Shown here piece after piece: positions 51,301 through 62,278 of a DNA stretch of 64,000 nt. Origin of the DNA: Ophiosphaerella korrae (Eukaryota; Ascomycota; Dothideomycetes; Pleosporales; Phaeosphaeriaceae); NCBI GenBank assembly GCA_028456385.1, contig JALNQF010000156.1, forward strand, positions 37,512-101,511, read 5' to 3'. The position numbers and the translations under genes were made by a program. The notes beneath the pieces are model-generated. The model was not told the DNA's origin. It worked only from the letters and a program-made list of their open reading frames with translations, and searched no databases. The first letter of the stretch is position 1; each line of letters begins with the position of its first letter.

Positions 51301-54300
51301 TATAAATACGTCTAAGTACTCTCTTAGTACTATATTAATTCTTTCTTAGAATACTACTAGTATATTTATTAAGCTAAATAGTATAACTAAGTATTTATAT
51401 AGTTTATACTATATTCTAAATACTATTTTCTACTTATTACCTTTTTTAATTCTAATCTAGTAGTAGGCGTTTTAGATATCTAGTTTTATAAAGATTCTTA
51501 CTCTTTATAGTCTATCTTATATTCTATCTATTTATAGTAGTAGGTATTAGTTCTTATTTATAATTACGTTAGTTTTTCTAAAATCTACGTAAGGTCTCTT
51601 TTTACTTATCTCTTTCTTGTCTATAAATATAAGTCTATAAGCTACTTTAGATTTAGATTCTCTTATCTATCCTTTCTTTATTGTATTTTAAATAAATACT
51701 TATTTAATTTTAGACTCTTCTTCTATTTTTCTATAGACTAGGCTCTATCTTACGTTTTTACTTTCTTCTAATTCTATTACTAAGTCCTATAGTTAATATT
51801 CTAGAAAGTAGTCTTCTAGTTTAATAAGCTGTTTTTCTTATTTCTTATATTCTTCTAGGAATTCTCCTTTGTATATACTTATGTTAGCTCTTAATATATC
51901 TTGTCTATAGTAGTTAATTTCCTCTATTCTTTAATTAATTCTTAGGTTAGTTATCTAGAACTATAGTATACCTAATATTATATCTTGTTTATTATTAATT
52001 ATTGTTATGTCTATAACTATATTCTTAATTTCTAGTCTTTCTAATTTAAGTATTAAAAGTACTGTCTTAAACTATATAGGTTCCTAGAATAGTTTTCCTT
52101 TAATTATACTTAGTTATTAAGGGTATTTCTTTATTATATACTTTATTCCTTATATTTCTATAAACTTCTTTAATATAAAGTCCTTTATAGCTCTACTATT
52201 AATTATTAATTGTACTTTCTTTCCTTAGTATATACCTGTTTTTATAATATATAGGCCTCTTATACTTTTTAGCTTTTCTTACTTAGGCTACTTTGTAAAT
52301 TATCTATCTTTCTAAGGCTATAGCCTTACTTTAAGTTTATATTCTTTATATTTTAGATACTTATTATATATATATTTATACTATAGTCTTCTTTAGACAT
52401 ATTTCTTAGATAGTTTTAGGCCTAGTCTTACTACTATATATCTATCTTCTAGGATTACTTCCTATCCTTAGATATTTTCTACTAGAATTACTCTTATATA
52501 GTTATAGCCTTTTCTCTTTATAAGCTATACGCTGTTATTTACTTTAGGGTTTCTATATATAATATAATTCTTGTCTAGGTATAATATCTATAATACTTTA
52601 AAGTGTACTAGGTATTTTAGATCTATTATTTTATTATCTCCTTCTTAGTATTTACTTCTACTAGGTATATCTATTATTAGAATATAGTATACTACTAGTA
52701 CTCTTAGTATATAAGCTTTATTAATCTATTACGTTTTTCTTATAAAGTACTACTATTCTTTCTATATAGGTATTCTTCTTACTATAACTATATATTACTT
52801 TATCTATTCTTAAAATAGTATAAACTTTATTTCTTTAGAATTATATTCTTTCTAGTCTTTATACGCTTCCTCTATACTTATAACTAGTAAGTATTTTTAA
52901 ATAAACTTCTATTCTTTATTTTATTCCTCTATATTACTTATTATATAGCTATTATAACTATATATTATTAGCTAGGTATACTCTATATCTCTTATACTAA
53001 CTTGTCTCTTACTTCCTTATAGTCTTTTAGAAGTAGTTGTAGTAGTCTCTTTATCTAGTACTAGTCTTTTAGCCTAGATTAATAGTACTAAGGGTTCTTC
53101 TCTTTCTAGATCTTCTACTAGTAAGTCTATTACTTAGGCTATTTCTTCTAGCTAAGCTTTTATTCTTTCTTTTATTATAGCTACTTTCTATCTCTATTAT
53201 AAGAAGTATCCTACTCCTTATTTACTAGAAAGATATATATAGTAGTTATCTTTATAACAAAAGGTCTAATAGAGTATTGTATATTATATTTTTTTACTCT
53301 TAGCTACTTTCTCTTAGGGTTTAGCCTATACTTATAGTACTTCCTTCTTCTTTTTCTTAGTTATCTTTAACTAAGTTTCTTTCTTTAGGTCTTTACTTTT
53401 ATAGTCTTTTACAAAGTATCCTAGTTTTCTATATTTATAATATACTATATCCTTCTTCTTTTATAATTAGTAGTCTTTTATATAGTAGCCTAGTTTACTA
53501 TAATTAAAGTATATAAAGTCTTTATTCTTCTTTTTCTTTCTATCCTTATTAGTATTAAGGATTATAGAGTCTCTCTTATTATAGTTCTAGGTGTAACCTC
53601 TATATTTATTCTTCTTCTATTCTTAAAGATTATTGTTAATTTATATTACCTATTACTTTAAGGCTTCTAGTGTCTTTAGTTTCTTAATATATATTATCTT
53701 GTATTAGATCTTAGAGTTTAGTCTTTACTTAAATCGTAATATTAAAGCTAACTTATTCTATTCTATATTCTAAGATAGTTATTTAAACTATAATACGTAC
53801 TTTAGAATACTTTAACTTTGTATAAGCTTCTCTAGCTATTCTTTAGCTTATTAGGTAATGTCTATATCTCTAAATACTACTCTTACTTATTTAGTAAAGT
53901 ACTTATAACTTCTAAAAATAGCTCTAGTTTTATCCTTCTAAGTTATTAGAGAGTATATTATATAATCTATCTAGTAAAGTTTATACTATTTTATTACGTT
54001 TTCTTTAAGGTGTAACCTAATATATATTACTTTCTTTTCTTCTATATTAAAGTGTAGTACTTATACATCTATCTAGAGTTATACTAATATAATAAAGGGT
54101 CTTAGTTTCTCCCTTATTCTATTAAACTTCTTAAAGACAAGTATCTTTAGTAGTTTCTTTATTGCGCTTATTACTAGGCGTTGTATAATTAATTCTATCT
54201 AGTTCTACCCTTTAATAATAGCCTTAATCTACGCTTTATTCTACTTTACGTAGTCTTATAGTGTCTTGTTCTATATTTCTAAAGTGTTAATTACTATTTT

Positions 54301-54481
54301 TATATCTTCTTTATCTAAGATTAGATTATTAATTTAGTCCTTAATTATTTCCTATATAGTACTATTAGACTTATAACTACTCTTAGGGGCTTTACTTATT
54401 TTAGTTAAGCTTTCTACTATTATATTAGCTAGACTATACGCTACTTACGCTTTACTTCTTATAATAACTAAATTAGCAAAG
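48311..54481 (-). pseudogene. E2 gag-pol remnant
   Basis: Minus strand: gag and zinc knuckles around 53450-53530, RT YLDN (ancestral YLDD) at 51283-51294, broken integrase motif at about 49705-49760, chromodomain at about 49020-49140. A 76-codon plus-strand frame at 48452-48682 lies antisense in the 3' non-coding part and is not a gene. Confidence 0.75.
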
Positions 54482-54909
54482 TATAATAGGTTATTACTAG
54501 AGTTAACTTCTTAGTACCTAAAAAGTATTAGTAGATTAAGAGTTAATAACAAGAGCTTATATTAGAATCTATAATAACTATAAATAGTAGAAGATGTTTT
54601 GCAACTATCTTATACTAGCGTTCTATAGTTAATAGATTAAATTACTAATACTATCCTAATAATGCGTATCTTATAAACTATATACTTATTATAATCTATA
54701 ATCTATAGTTACTAAGACTAGTAGATTGTAGATTACTTTAATCTATAATCTATTAACGCTAAGAGTCTATAGATTATAGATTACCCTAGGTGTCCTAGTT
54801 ATATGTAGTCTCCTAATTAAGGTTATTACCTTGCCTGTCTTATACTTTATTAGCGTCTAGATCGAGACTAATTAGTTCTATCTCGATTTCTTCTATTATA
54901 CCTATAACA
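54482..54909 (-). repeat. 5' LTR of E2
   Basis: 428 bp. It starts TATAATAGG and ends CCTATAACA with the CA end intact. Colinear with 47883-48310. Confidence 0.85.
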
Positions 54910-54914
54910 AATTA
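54910..54914. repeat. Right target-site duplication of E2 (AATTA)
   Basis: Exact copy of 47878-47882. Confidence 0.85.
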
Positions 54915-57114
54915 TATATATAAAAGAGAAAGATAATTAGTTTATAGACGCTCTTAGTAGAAGACTAGACTTATAAGAGGAAGTAAACGCTACTAGTATA
55001 GTTCTAATTAAGAATAACAAAGGATATTTAGTCCTAAATATACCTAAAATAGCTATAACACTTAAAAGAATAAATAACAAGCTAAACAAATAGATTTAGA
55101 AAATAACGCAAGAAGTATCTAAAGAAATAGAGAAACTAGAAATCTAAGAAGGATTTATACAAGCCTACAAAAGAATATATATTCTAAAGAAGATTTAGAG
55201 AGAATTTATATAATAATTCTATAAACTACTAGTATATAGTTACTAAGGTATTAAAAAAATATTAGATAGACTACTAAGAGACTATTATATCCTAAAAGTA
55301 AGATAATTAGTAATAGAAGTACTATAGAACTATATAGAATACTAGAGGAATAAATATAGTAGATACGTACTATATAGAATATTATAACTAGTAGAAGTAC
55401 TAGAATAACTATAGAGAATTATTATAATAGACTTTATTATAAACTTACCTAAGTTAAGAGACTTAGTATTAGGAGTAGAATATAATAGAATACTAATAAT
55501 AGTAGATAAACTTATAAAGTACTTATACTTTAGACTATATAAAGAAAAAAGTAAGATAGAAGTTACTATATATTAGGTTCTAGGAACTATAATTAGTTAA
55601 TATAGACTACTAGATAAGATTATTATAGATAGAGATGTACGATTTATATTAAAACTATAGGGAATAATAATAGTATAATTAGGAATTAAGTACGTAATAT
55701 CTATAGTATATTATCTACAAATAGATAGATAGTTAGAACAAATAAATTAAATAGTAGAACAATATTTAAGATACTACTTTAACTACAACTTAAATAATTA
55801 GGTATAGCTACTACTTATAGTATAGTTAGCATACAATAGTATAAAGAATATAGTAATAAGAGTATTACTCTTTTTTATAAACTATAGATTTAAACCTAAT
55901 ATATACTAGATACTAAGAAACTAGATATCTTAGTCCTTAAGAGGAAAAAACTTTACTAATAGACTTAAAGATATATATAATTAACTAAGATAGGATATAG
56001 AGTTCTTATATAATTAAATAACAAAATACTATAATAAGAAGTATAAAAAGAGACCTTAATTTAAAGAAAGAGAAAAAGTATAGTTAGTATAAAAGAATAT
56101 TAAGAGTAAGTAACTAAGTTTAAAATTAGACTACGTTAAAATAGGACTATACAAAGTAAAGAAAGAAGTTACACCTATTATATTTAAATTAAAGCTACTA
56201 AATAAGATAAGGATACACCTAATATTCTACGTAGTACTACTAGAACAAGTACTACAAGATATAGAACTACTAGTATACAAAGTAGACACGTATAAGGAAT
56301 AAAAAGAATAAGAAGTTAAAGAAATCTTATAATACTAGTTCTATAATAAAAGAAACTACTACTTAGTAGAATAGATAGGTATAAACAAAAAAGGACAACT
56401 ATAGGAGAAAACATAAGAACTAGAGGATAATCTTAATTACCCTAAGAAACTAGAGGAGTTCTAAAGTTAAAACCTTCTAGAACGCCTAGTAGTAAACTAA
56501 GAGAACTAATATTACTACTACTAGATAGAAATGCGTTAAGAACGCCTAATATAATAGGAATAGCCTTTACTATAGCTTTAAAATTAAGCTTAAACTTAAT
56601 AAGAGTAGCTTACGTAATAGACTTCTTATTATTTAAGGCCTTTATCTTATAAAGATAAACTAGATAAGCGTAATTTTCTACCTATATACTTAGAATACAA
56701 TTATATTCCTTTTTAGCCTTAGCGATCTATTTAGATAGTTTATCTTAAGTATAGTTAACAGCTCTCCTTATTACAAATAAGTATAGACGCATAAATAAGT
56801 ATTATTAACTTATATTCTACAAGAGAGATACTAGAAAGGTTATAAGATATATAAGTATTAGTATAAATATATACCTTATAAGCCTTACTATATTTTAAAG
56901 AAATATACTCTAGAAGAAGATTTAAAGATTTATAATAAGAATAAGAAAATATAGTAATACTATAATATAATATACAATCTACTAATTAAAGACGACAAAG
57001 AGTAGACTTAGTAAGTATAAGAGAAGATAAAGAACTTTACATTAATAAAGAAACTAGACTAATAACTTTAACTCTAGAATAGATAAACTAGGACCTATCT
57101 AGAGAGGAAGATAG
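54915..57114 (+). pseudogene. Element O integrase, chromodomain and 3' region
   Basis: It resumes the pol frame cut at 47882. The integrase core reads IIDFIINLPKLRDL and ILIIVDKLIKYLYF at about 55430-55530, then YYLQIDR*LEQIN* at about 55705-55765. The latter is the family's YHPQTDGQTERINQ motif after C-to-T changes. The chromodomain at about 56310-56470 reads FYNKRNYYLVE*IGI and ends ELEDNLNYPKKLEEF. Trp and Gln codons are now stops. Chromodomains target such elements to heterochromatin, fitting their clustering here. Confidence 0.8.
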
Positions 57115-57607
57115 TGTTATAGATATAACAAGAGAAATTAAGATAGAACTAATTAGTCTTAACTTAGGTACTAACAAAGTATAGGACGAGTAGGGTAATA
57201 ACCTTAATTAGGAGACTACCTATAACTAGGACACGTAGTAGTAATCTATAATTACGTGCAAATAGATTAAAGTAATCTATAATAACGTATAAATAGATTA
57301 AAGTAATCTATAGTTATATATAGATAGATTAGTAGTAATCTATAGTTACGTATAGATAGATTAGTAGTAATCTATAATATTATACAAATAGATTAATACA
57401 AGTATATAGTTAATAATATACGTATTATTAGGATAGTATTAGTAATTTAATCCCTTAACTATAAAACGTTAATACAAGATAGTTATAAAACATCTTCTAT
57501 TATTTATAGTTATTATAGATTAAAATATAAACCTTCTACTATTATCTCTTAATCTACTAGCCTTTACAAGATAGGTACCTATAGTTAATAATAAGAGGCC
57601 TATTATA
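57115..57607 (+). repeat. 3' LTR of element O
   Basis: 493 bp. It starts TGTTATAG (intact TG) and ends CCTATTATA. It carries the same five-unit array (57238-57395) as the 5' LTR. Confidence 0.85.
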
Positions 57608-57612
57608 CTTAA
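57608..57612. repeat. Right target-site duplication of element O (CTTAA)
   Basis: Exact copy of 36410-36414. Confidence 0.85.
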
Positions 57613-57826
57613 ATAAATAAAAGTACTACTAATATATAGTAAGTATTATAAATAAAGGTATAATAGGTATTAATATAAATCTATCTAATCTATTATATAT
57701 CTAAATCTTATTAAATTTAATTATGTAGATATAGAGTTATTATATAAAAGATATTATATAATTTATTAGAGTAGCTTACTTAGTATCTTAGTTTACTTAC
57801 TAATCTAATATATTATATACTTAGTA
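57613..57826. other. AT-rich RIP-mutated DNA, unassigned
   Basis: Nothing recognisable. It was once joined to 36362-36409 before element O inserted. Confidence 0.4.
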
Positions 57827-58554
57827 GCTTACTAAGCGCTAACTAAAAGTAAAAAAGTAGTTAAATATTAGTAAGTTATAAACTTACTAATATTAGTATA
57901 AAGTAAGAAATATATAAGTAACTCCTTTATAAACTTATTAGAGTACTTTAGCCTATTAATAAGTATAAAAAACTTTACTACTAGCTAAAAAGCTAAATTA
58001 TAGTATAAAAGATAGTAAAAGTAGATTACTTTAGCTAGTAAGTATAAGACTTTTTTTAAGTTAAGGCTTACTCTTACTACTATAGCTATAACTACTACGC
58101 TCTCCTATAACTTATTATATATAGGTTTAGTTTACTATTATAGAATTTATAACTAGCTACTAAATTCTTAGCTAAAGCTACTTTATACTACCTACTCTTT
58201 AATACTTATAAATACTAAGCTTACTAAGTCTTTTATATTAATAACCCTCTTTTTTATAAAGCTTATATTTATAGTAAGTACTTATATAGAGATCTAGTAC
58301 TATTAAGTTACTTAGTAGTATTAACTTACTTTTTTTTATACTATATATAAATACTTTTAGGTTTAATTTTATTAGTATAGAGTAAAAGTATTAGAAAAGA
58401 GTTTATAGTTAATATATTTTATATATATAAGTAGTATAGAACTTAATTTTATACTAAAATTAGTAAAAACCTTAGTACTATACTTACTAAATACTAGCCT
58501 TAACTCTAAGAAATAATTAATATAACTCTTTTATAGTTAACCTCTTTAACCTTA

Positions 58555-58623
<69 letters not shown>
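58555..58623 (+). repeat. (ACT)23 microsatellite
   Basis: Twenty-three perfect ACT units inside the element B-like fragment. The homologous site in element B (12527-12541, opposite strand) has five AGT units, so the array expanded or contracted after the copies diverged. ACT/AGT contains no CpA or TpG, so it is resistant to RIP. Confidence 0.9.
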
Positions 58624-58624
<1 letters not shown>

Positions 58625-58694
58625 AAAAGGTATTAATAGTTAATTAGAGCCCTTTTTAAGCTCTAAAAATTTACTCTTTAAAAGGAAAGAGATA

Positions 58695-58913
58695 AATAAA
58701 AGAGTTATCTCTTATATCTTTTATTTTTGCGTTAATATTAGTAAGTTTATAACTTACTAATATTTAACTACTTTTTACTTTTAGTTAGCGCTTAGTAAGC
58801 TACTAGGTATATATACCTAGTATTTACTTAGATAGCTTTATCTACTATTTACTCTCTTTAGTTAATTGTTAAAATTACCTTATTTAGTTATCTTGCGTAA
58901 AGTCTACCTTATA
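58695..58913 (+). repeat. LTR of element B family
   Basis: Reverse complement of the element B LTR. It is shorter (219 bp) because it has only one ATTAGTAAGTT...AACTTACTAAT hairpin. It ends GTCTACCTTATA. Confidence 0.75.
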
Positions 58914-60418
58914 ATACTAGCCCTTTTACGCTATATAACTATCTTATCTACAAGCTTATCTAGGTTATCTTCTACCTTTACTAAATTACTAACGTAGTTT
59001 AAGTATATACTACTTGAGAGATCCTTAACTCTTATAGTTAACTCGCTAGTAGCTAAGACTCTTTTAAAGAGTACTTGTAGATACTCTTTATACTTAAGTT
59101 ATTTATTTCTAAACCTTCTAGTATCTTTGTAGGCTTTAAAATAGGCTCTAAGCGCGCCCTTAGAGGCGCTAACTAGCCTATTGTTAGTTATCTCACACCT
59201 AGACTAGTTTATTAGCTTAGTATAAACTCTATAATCTTTCTTAAGAGAGTTGATTTGTTCTTGCACTAGCCTTGAGTTACGGCCTAGTTGGAGACTCGAG
59301 ATACCTCGCGTATTACTAAACCCTACGCTTCTAGCTTATACCCTAAGTCTAAGCGGAGGCCGTAGTTAAGAGCGCTTGTAAGAGATTTAATAAGAGTCAA
59401 CTCAGTCTCATTGCTCTATTTGAAGATGCCGTTTAGTTAAGATAACTGTAATCGCGCTAGTGCTGGCGACGGTGTGGGTGCCCATGTAAGAGTAGTAGTA
59501 ACTACACTCGAGGATCGTTGAGATAGAGATGGAGAGGCCTCATAGAGAGCAGCGCGAGCGACTCACGCGAGATTAGCGTCGTAGGGCGTACTTAGAGGCT
59601 CCATGAGGTTGAGACGGTCACGAAAACAGGTAAGATAGAATACAATCAGACAAACTGGCGCACCGAACGCACCAGAGTTGTGTCTGGCTCGATTCGGTAA
59701 GGCCGGCGGGGTAGACCAAGGCGCCCTCAGCCACGCTACTCGGCGCTACCTACAGCAAAAACAGAATGAGAAACAGCTGCGCACCGAACAGGGCCTAAGC
59801 TGTTACCCCGCGATCCCCATGCTTCGTCAGCTTCTGTATCGGGGCTGATTGGCTCCATCTGGGTTTCCATTTTTACATCCGTAACACGAGAGGGCAGGAG
59901 ATTAGCACTTTTCAACAATGCTAAGTTTAATACTAAGTCTGATGCTTAGCTTAATTAAGGGCTGACAGAGGGTAGGAGATTAGTACTTTTCGAAGATGCT
60001 CTGTTCAATTAAGGGCTGCTAGAAGGCAGGAGATTAGCACTTTTCGAAGATGCTCCGTTTAATGCTTAGCTTGATGCTCGAGTTAATGCTCGAGTTGATG
60101 CTCAAGTTGATACTTGACTTTGGTCTGAGGCAGTAAGCTCGTATAAGTACTAGTTAGTTTGCTTAGATCTGTTGAGGCAGCGAGACTCTTAATTGTTAGA
60201 TTTAAAGGGGTTTTGGTAGTGGTGCAAAGTTTGATAAGAGTAGTATAAGAACGTGATAAATGATTAATTGATGGAGTTGATTGAATTGATTGATTGCCCT
60301 TTTCCCTCCCTGCTGCTCTGCCTCTAATCTATATACCTGTCTCTGCGCCGTTGCGGCTCGGTGATGGAGAGCCGTTATCTTGAGTCTCATAGTTGACTGG
60401 CGTATTGATTGTGGCCAT
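58914..60418 (-). pseudogene. RIP-broken coding region, possibly gag-like
   Basis: On the minus strand an ATG at 60416-60418 opens MATINTPVNYETQDNG. The frame can be followed with interruptions through Ser/Thr-rich sequence, a QLEH-type four-residue repeat (about 60065-60115), and repeats of TEHLRKVLIS (about 59898-60054). Toward 58914 a further long stretch reads as helical, charged protein (for example LVQEQINSLKKDYRVYTKLI and LVKVEDNLDKLVDKIV). Many interruptions are TAA or TAG where Gln would fit, as RIP produces. I do not recognise the family. Length, low complexity and location suggest a retroelement gag, but this is inference. It is cut at 58913 by the element B fragment. Confidence 0.45.
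59898..60054. repeat. Three imperfect direct repeats in the broken coding region
   Basis: AGGAGATTAG(C/T)ACTTTTC followed by (G/C)AAGATGCT or a variant occurs at about 59897, 59974 and 60028. In the minus-strand frame each encodes the EHLRKVLIS-type unit. Confidence 0.7.
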
Positions 60419-60452
60419 GTTGGTCTAGATCTCAGCTCTCCAGCTGGCGCTG

Positions 60453-60543
60453 TTGAGTTGATGCGCGCCGTGGATTGATGCGCAGCAGTTGAGATGGTGC
60501 GCGCCGTTGAGATGGTGCGCGCCGTTGAGACGGTGCGCCGCAG
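60453..60543. repeat. 18-bp GC-rich tandem repeat, five copies
   Basis: Units of the form TTGAGATGGTGCGCGCCG at 60453, 60471, 60489, 60507 and 60525. Copies three and four are identical, the others vary by a few bases and the last is 19 bp. It lies just upstream of the ATG of the minus-strand broken coding region. Confidence 0.8.
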
Positions 60544-61963
60544 TTGAGGTTGAGTTAGGGGCGAGGTTAGTATCGCACTAGCATCGCAGGCCGAACGTTG
60601 GCTGTGTTACGGTGCCTCTTCTTAGTTAGGCCCATGGCATCCTTGGCAAACCCATGGTTAGATGACATGCAGCCTGAGAAGAAGCAGGAGCATCAAAAAT
60701 GAGCTTTTATCATACGATGTCAAGTTACTGGCGTGTGTAGGGTTCGTGTTGCTGATAGATTGCGGCGCGTCGAGTTAGGCGCGTGCGCCAAATGGCCACT
60801 TTCAAAGTTAACCGAGAGCCGAACCGATTTCAGCCTTAAAAGCCTTGTTAGCAATGCTACAAAAAGCATTTTGACTCGTTATAGCAGTTAGAATTGGCCA
60901 ATAGGTTCCTGTTCCTGAAAGCCAGGCTCTAGGATCGCCGATGATGGTCCCCATGAATATTCGTCTGTGCATAGGGCCCACATTTGATTCCGTCCATAGG
61001 AGCCAATTGTACGACACGCAGCGCACCTGTCACATGCAATCTTTTCTTTTCTTTGCTCCTATTCGTTAATTGGGCTCGATTCGATGGCTCGCGGTCATTA
61101 TGAAATGGGGGACGCTAACGATCTACTCACTTGGAACGTAACCCGCGGCCCGCGAACCCCAACGCATTAGTTTTTGACACTTTCCACATCTCCTGACATG
61201 CATGTGTGGAATGGCACATGAAAATCATTTAGGCCCAATGGCTTGGTGGCTTAAATGTGGTTCCCCTGGTTGGACGGAGTCTGCCTCCGCGAATCTCTCT
61301 TGAGTCGTGCATCCTGCACCACAAATTTGACAGCTGAAAATTCTGGACTTTGTCAACACAAGCTTTGATGCTGCACACTAGATGTTTTGGCTTCTACGGA
61401 ACCTAATTTAAATAAAGAGGCGCATTTCAGTTGCAAAGCAACAGCAGCCTGCTACATGGGTGATGCTAGCTAACGCGCAACTAATGCAAGTAGTTAGCTT
61501 CTCTCTTGGCACAGGGGTTGCGACCGTTCGGCTGGACATAATTTGTGGGGAAAATTACGGGCCCGAGTATTTACAAAACGGTAGCCCAATGCCACGGTAC
61601 TGGACTTATTGTACTAGATTATGCAGAAATGCGATTAGCAAGGACCTCAGTAGCTAAAGTTACGATTCACTGTAGACTAAAATAGGTTCCTATACGCTAT
61701 TGAAGAGATTGCTATATACAAGGGCCCTAATGAACGGACTCTCAGTAGGACACGTGCAGAAATTCGTGGCAAAATCAATCCTCGCGCGATCCGTTCATGA
61801 CCCCTTGTATTTCTTCCTCGCTGATATTGCGCAATGCCGTGACTCTTCTGATTCGTCAGAAGCTCTCAATTGACTCTAAGACACTCTACTACCCGGCACG
61901 CAAAGTTCCGTGCAAGATCTTAGCGACGTAGCCACAAAGCTCGTCCTGCATATCGCACATTGG
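60544..61963. other. Intergenic region
   Basis: Composition is ordinary. Short frames at 60808-61026 (minus, 72 codons) and 61460-61657 (plus, 65 codons) show no recognisable domain and no splicing context, so neither is called. Nothing else could be supported. Confidence 0.45.
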
Positions 61964-62087
61964 TCAACAAGCAAATAATTCTTAGTATTTGGTTCGTGAA
62001 CGTGCCTAAAGTAGGGGCGTGCCACCTGTCACGGGCCATATTGTGCTCAGTACGCCAACCAAATACCAAGAATTATTTGCTTGTTGA
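61964..62087. repeat. 31-bp inverted repeat (foldback) with 62-bp spacer
   Basis: Arms 61964-61994 and 62057-62087 are reverse complements with one mismatch (TACTAAG versus TACCAAG). The spacer is GC-richer and has no frame of note. It lies about 190 bp upstream of the rhodopsin-domain gene. It may be a small MITE-like foldback, a regulatory hairpin, or a chance survivor. No target duplication is evident. Confidence 0.8.
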
Positions 62088-62201
62088 ACAGTCTGCAAAG
62101 GCGGCATCGTGCTCTTACTCAATAAACGCTCCTCAGCCGCGCAACACGATCAGCTATGCAAACTCTCCCAAATAGTAATAGAGCCCTAGAATTGTGCCCT
62201 C

Positions 62202-62208
62202 TATATAG
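62202..62208 (+). promoter_or_regulatory. Candidate TATA box
   Basis: TATATAG lies about 75 bases upstream of the ATG at 62279, a reasonable position for a fungal core promoter. No other element supports it. Confidence 0.35.
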
Positions 62209-62278
62209 CTAGGAAGGGATAACATCAATTTTAATATACCGACTCTTTTCCGCTCAATCCACTTGATTCCACATAACT

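Larger units (their letters stand above)
47883..54909 (-). mobile_element. Element E2: complete 7.0-kb chromovirus nested in O
   Basis: 7,027 bp with two 428-bp LTRs, the duplication AATTA, and orientation opposite to O. The interior is closely similar to E1 and D1, but the LTR middle is different (ATAATCTATAATCTATAG palindromic repeats instead of the CGCGAATT module), so it is a sister subfamily. By eye it is more RIP-mutated than E1. Confidence 0.9.
36415..57607 (+). mobile_element. Element O: complete chromovirus split by two nested insertions
   Basis: It has 493-bp LTRs at both ends and a CTTAA duplication outside. The interior is interrupted by E1 (39633-46658) and E2 (47883-54909), each with its own 5-bp duplication. 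Subtracting them and one copy of each duplication leaves about 7,130 bp, a normal size for this family. Coding order in the rejoined element is gag, CCHC knuckles, protease, RT, integrase, chromodomain on the plus strand. The interrupted interior can be recognised because element A shows the same sequence without the inserts at the E1 site (about 9185-9215). Confidence 0.9.
57827..58913 (+). mobile_element. 3'-end fragment of an element B relative with inverted LTR pieces
   Basis: Bases 57945-58694 are the reverse complement of element B 12456-13150, and 58695-58913 is the matching LTR, so this is the 3' end of a plus-oriented copy. Its left side is joined at about 57944 to another piece of the same LTR (57827-57944) in the opposite orientation. 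The two LTR pieces therefore face each other around about 750 bp of interior, a structure that simple insertion does not give. No pol sequence is present. Confidence 0.7.

Noticed and set aside
4900..58913. Possibility that the AT-rich block is mitochondrial DNA or a centromere core
   Set aside because: It contains nested LTR elements with target duplications and a CpA-to-TpA signature, and nuclear genes flank both sides. No mitochondrial gene is visible. A pericentromeric position cannot be excluded, but nothing in the sequence proves it.
60808..61026. 72-codon minus-strand frame
   Set aside because: Protein-like in places, but no family recognised and no exon context; too weak to call.
61460..61657. 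65-codon plus-strand frame
   Set aside because: No domain, no splice context, isolated in an intergenic region.
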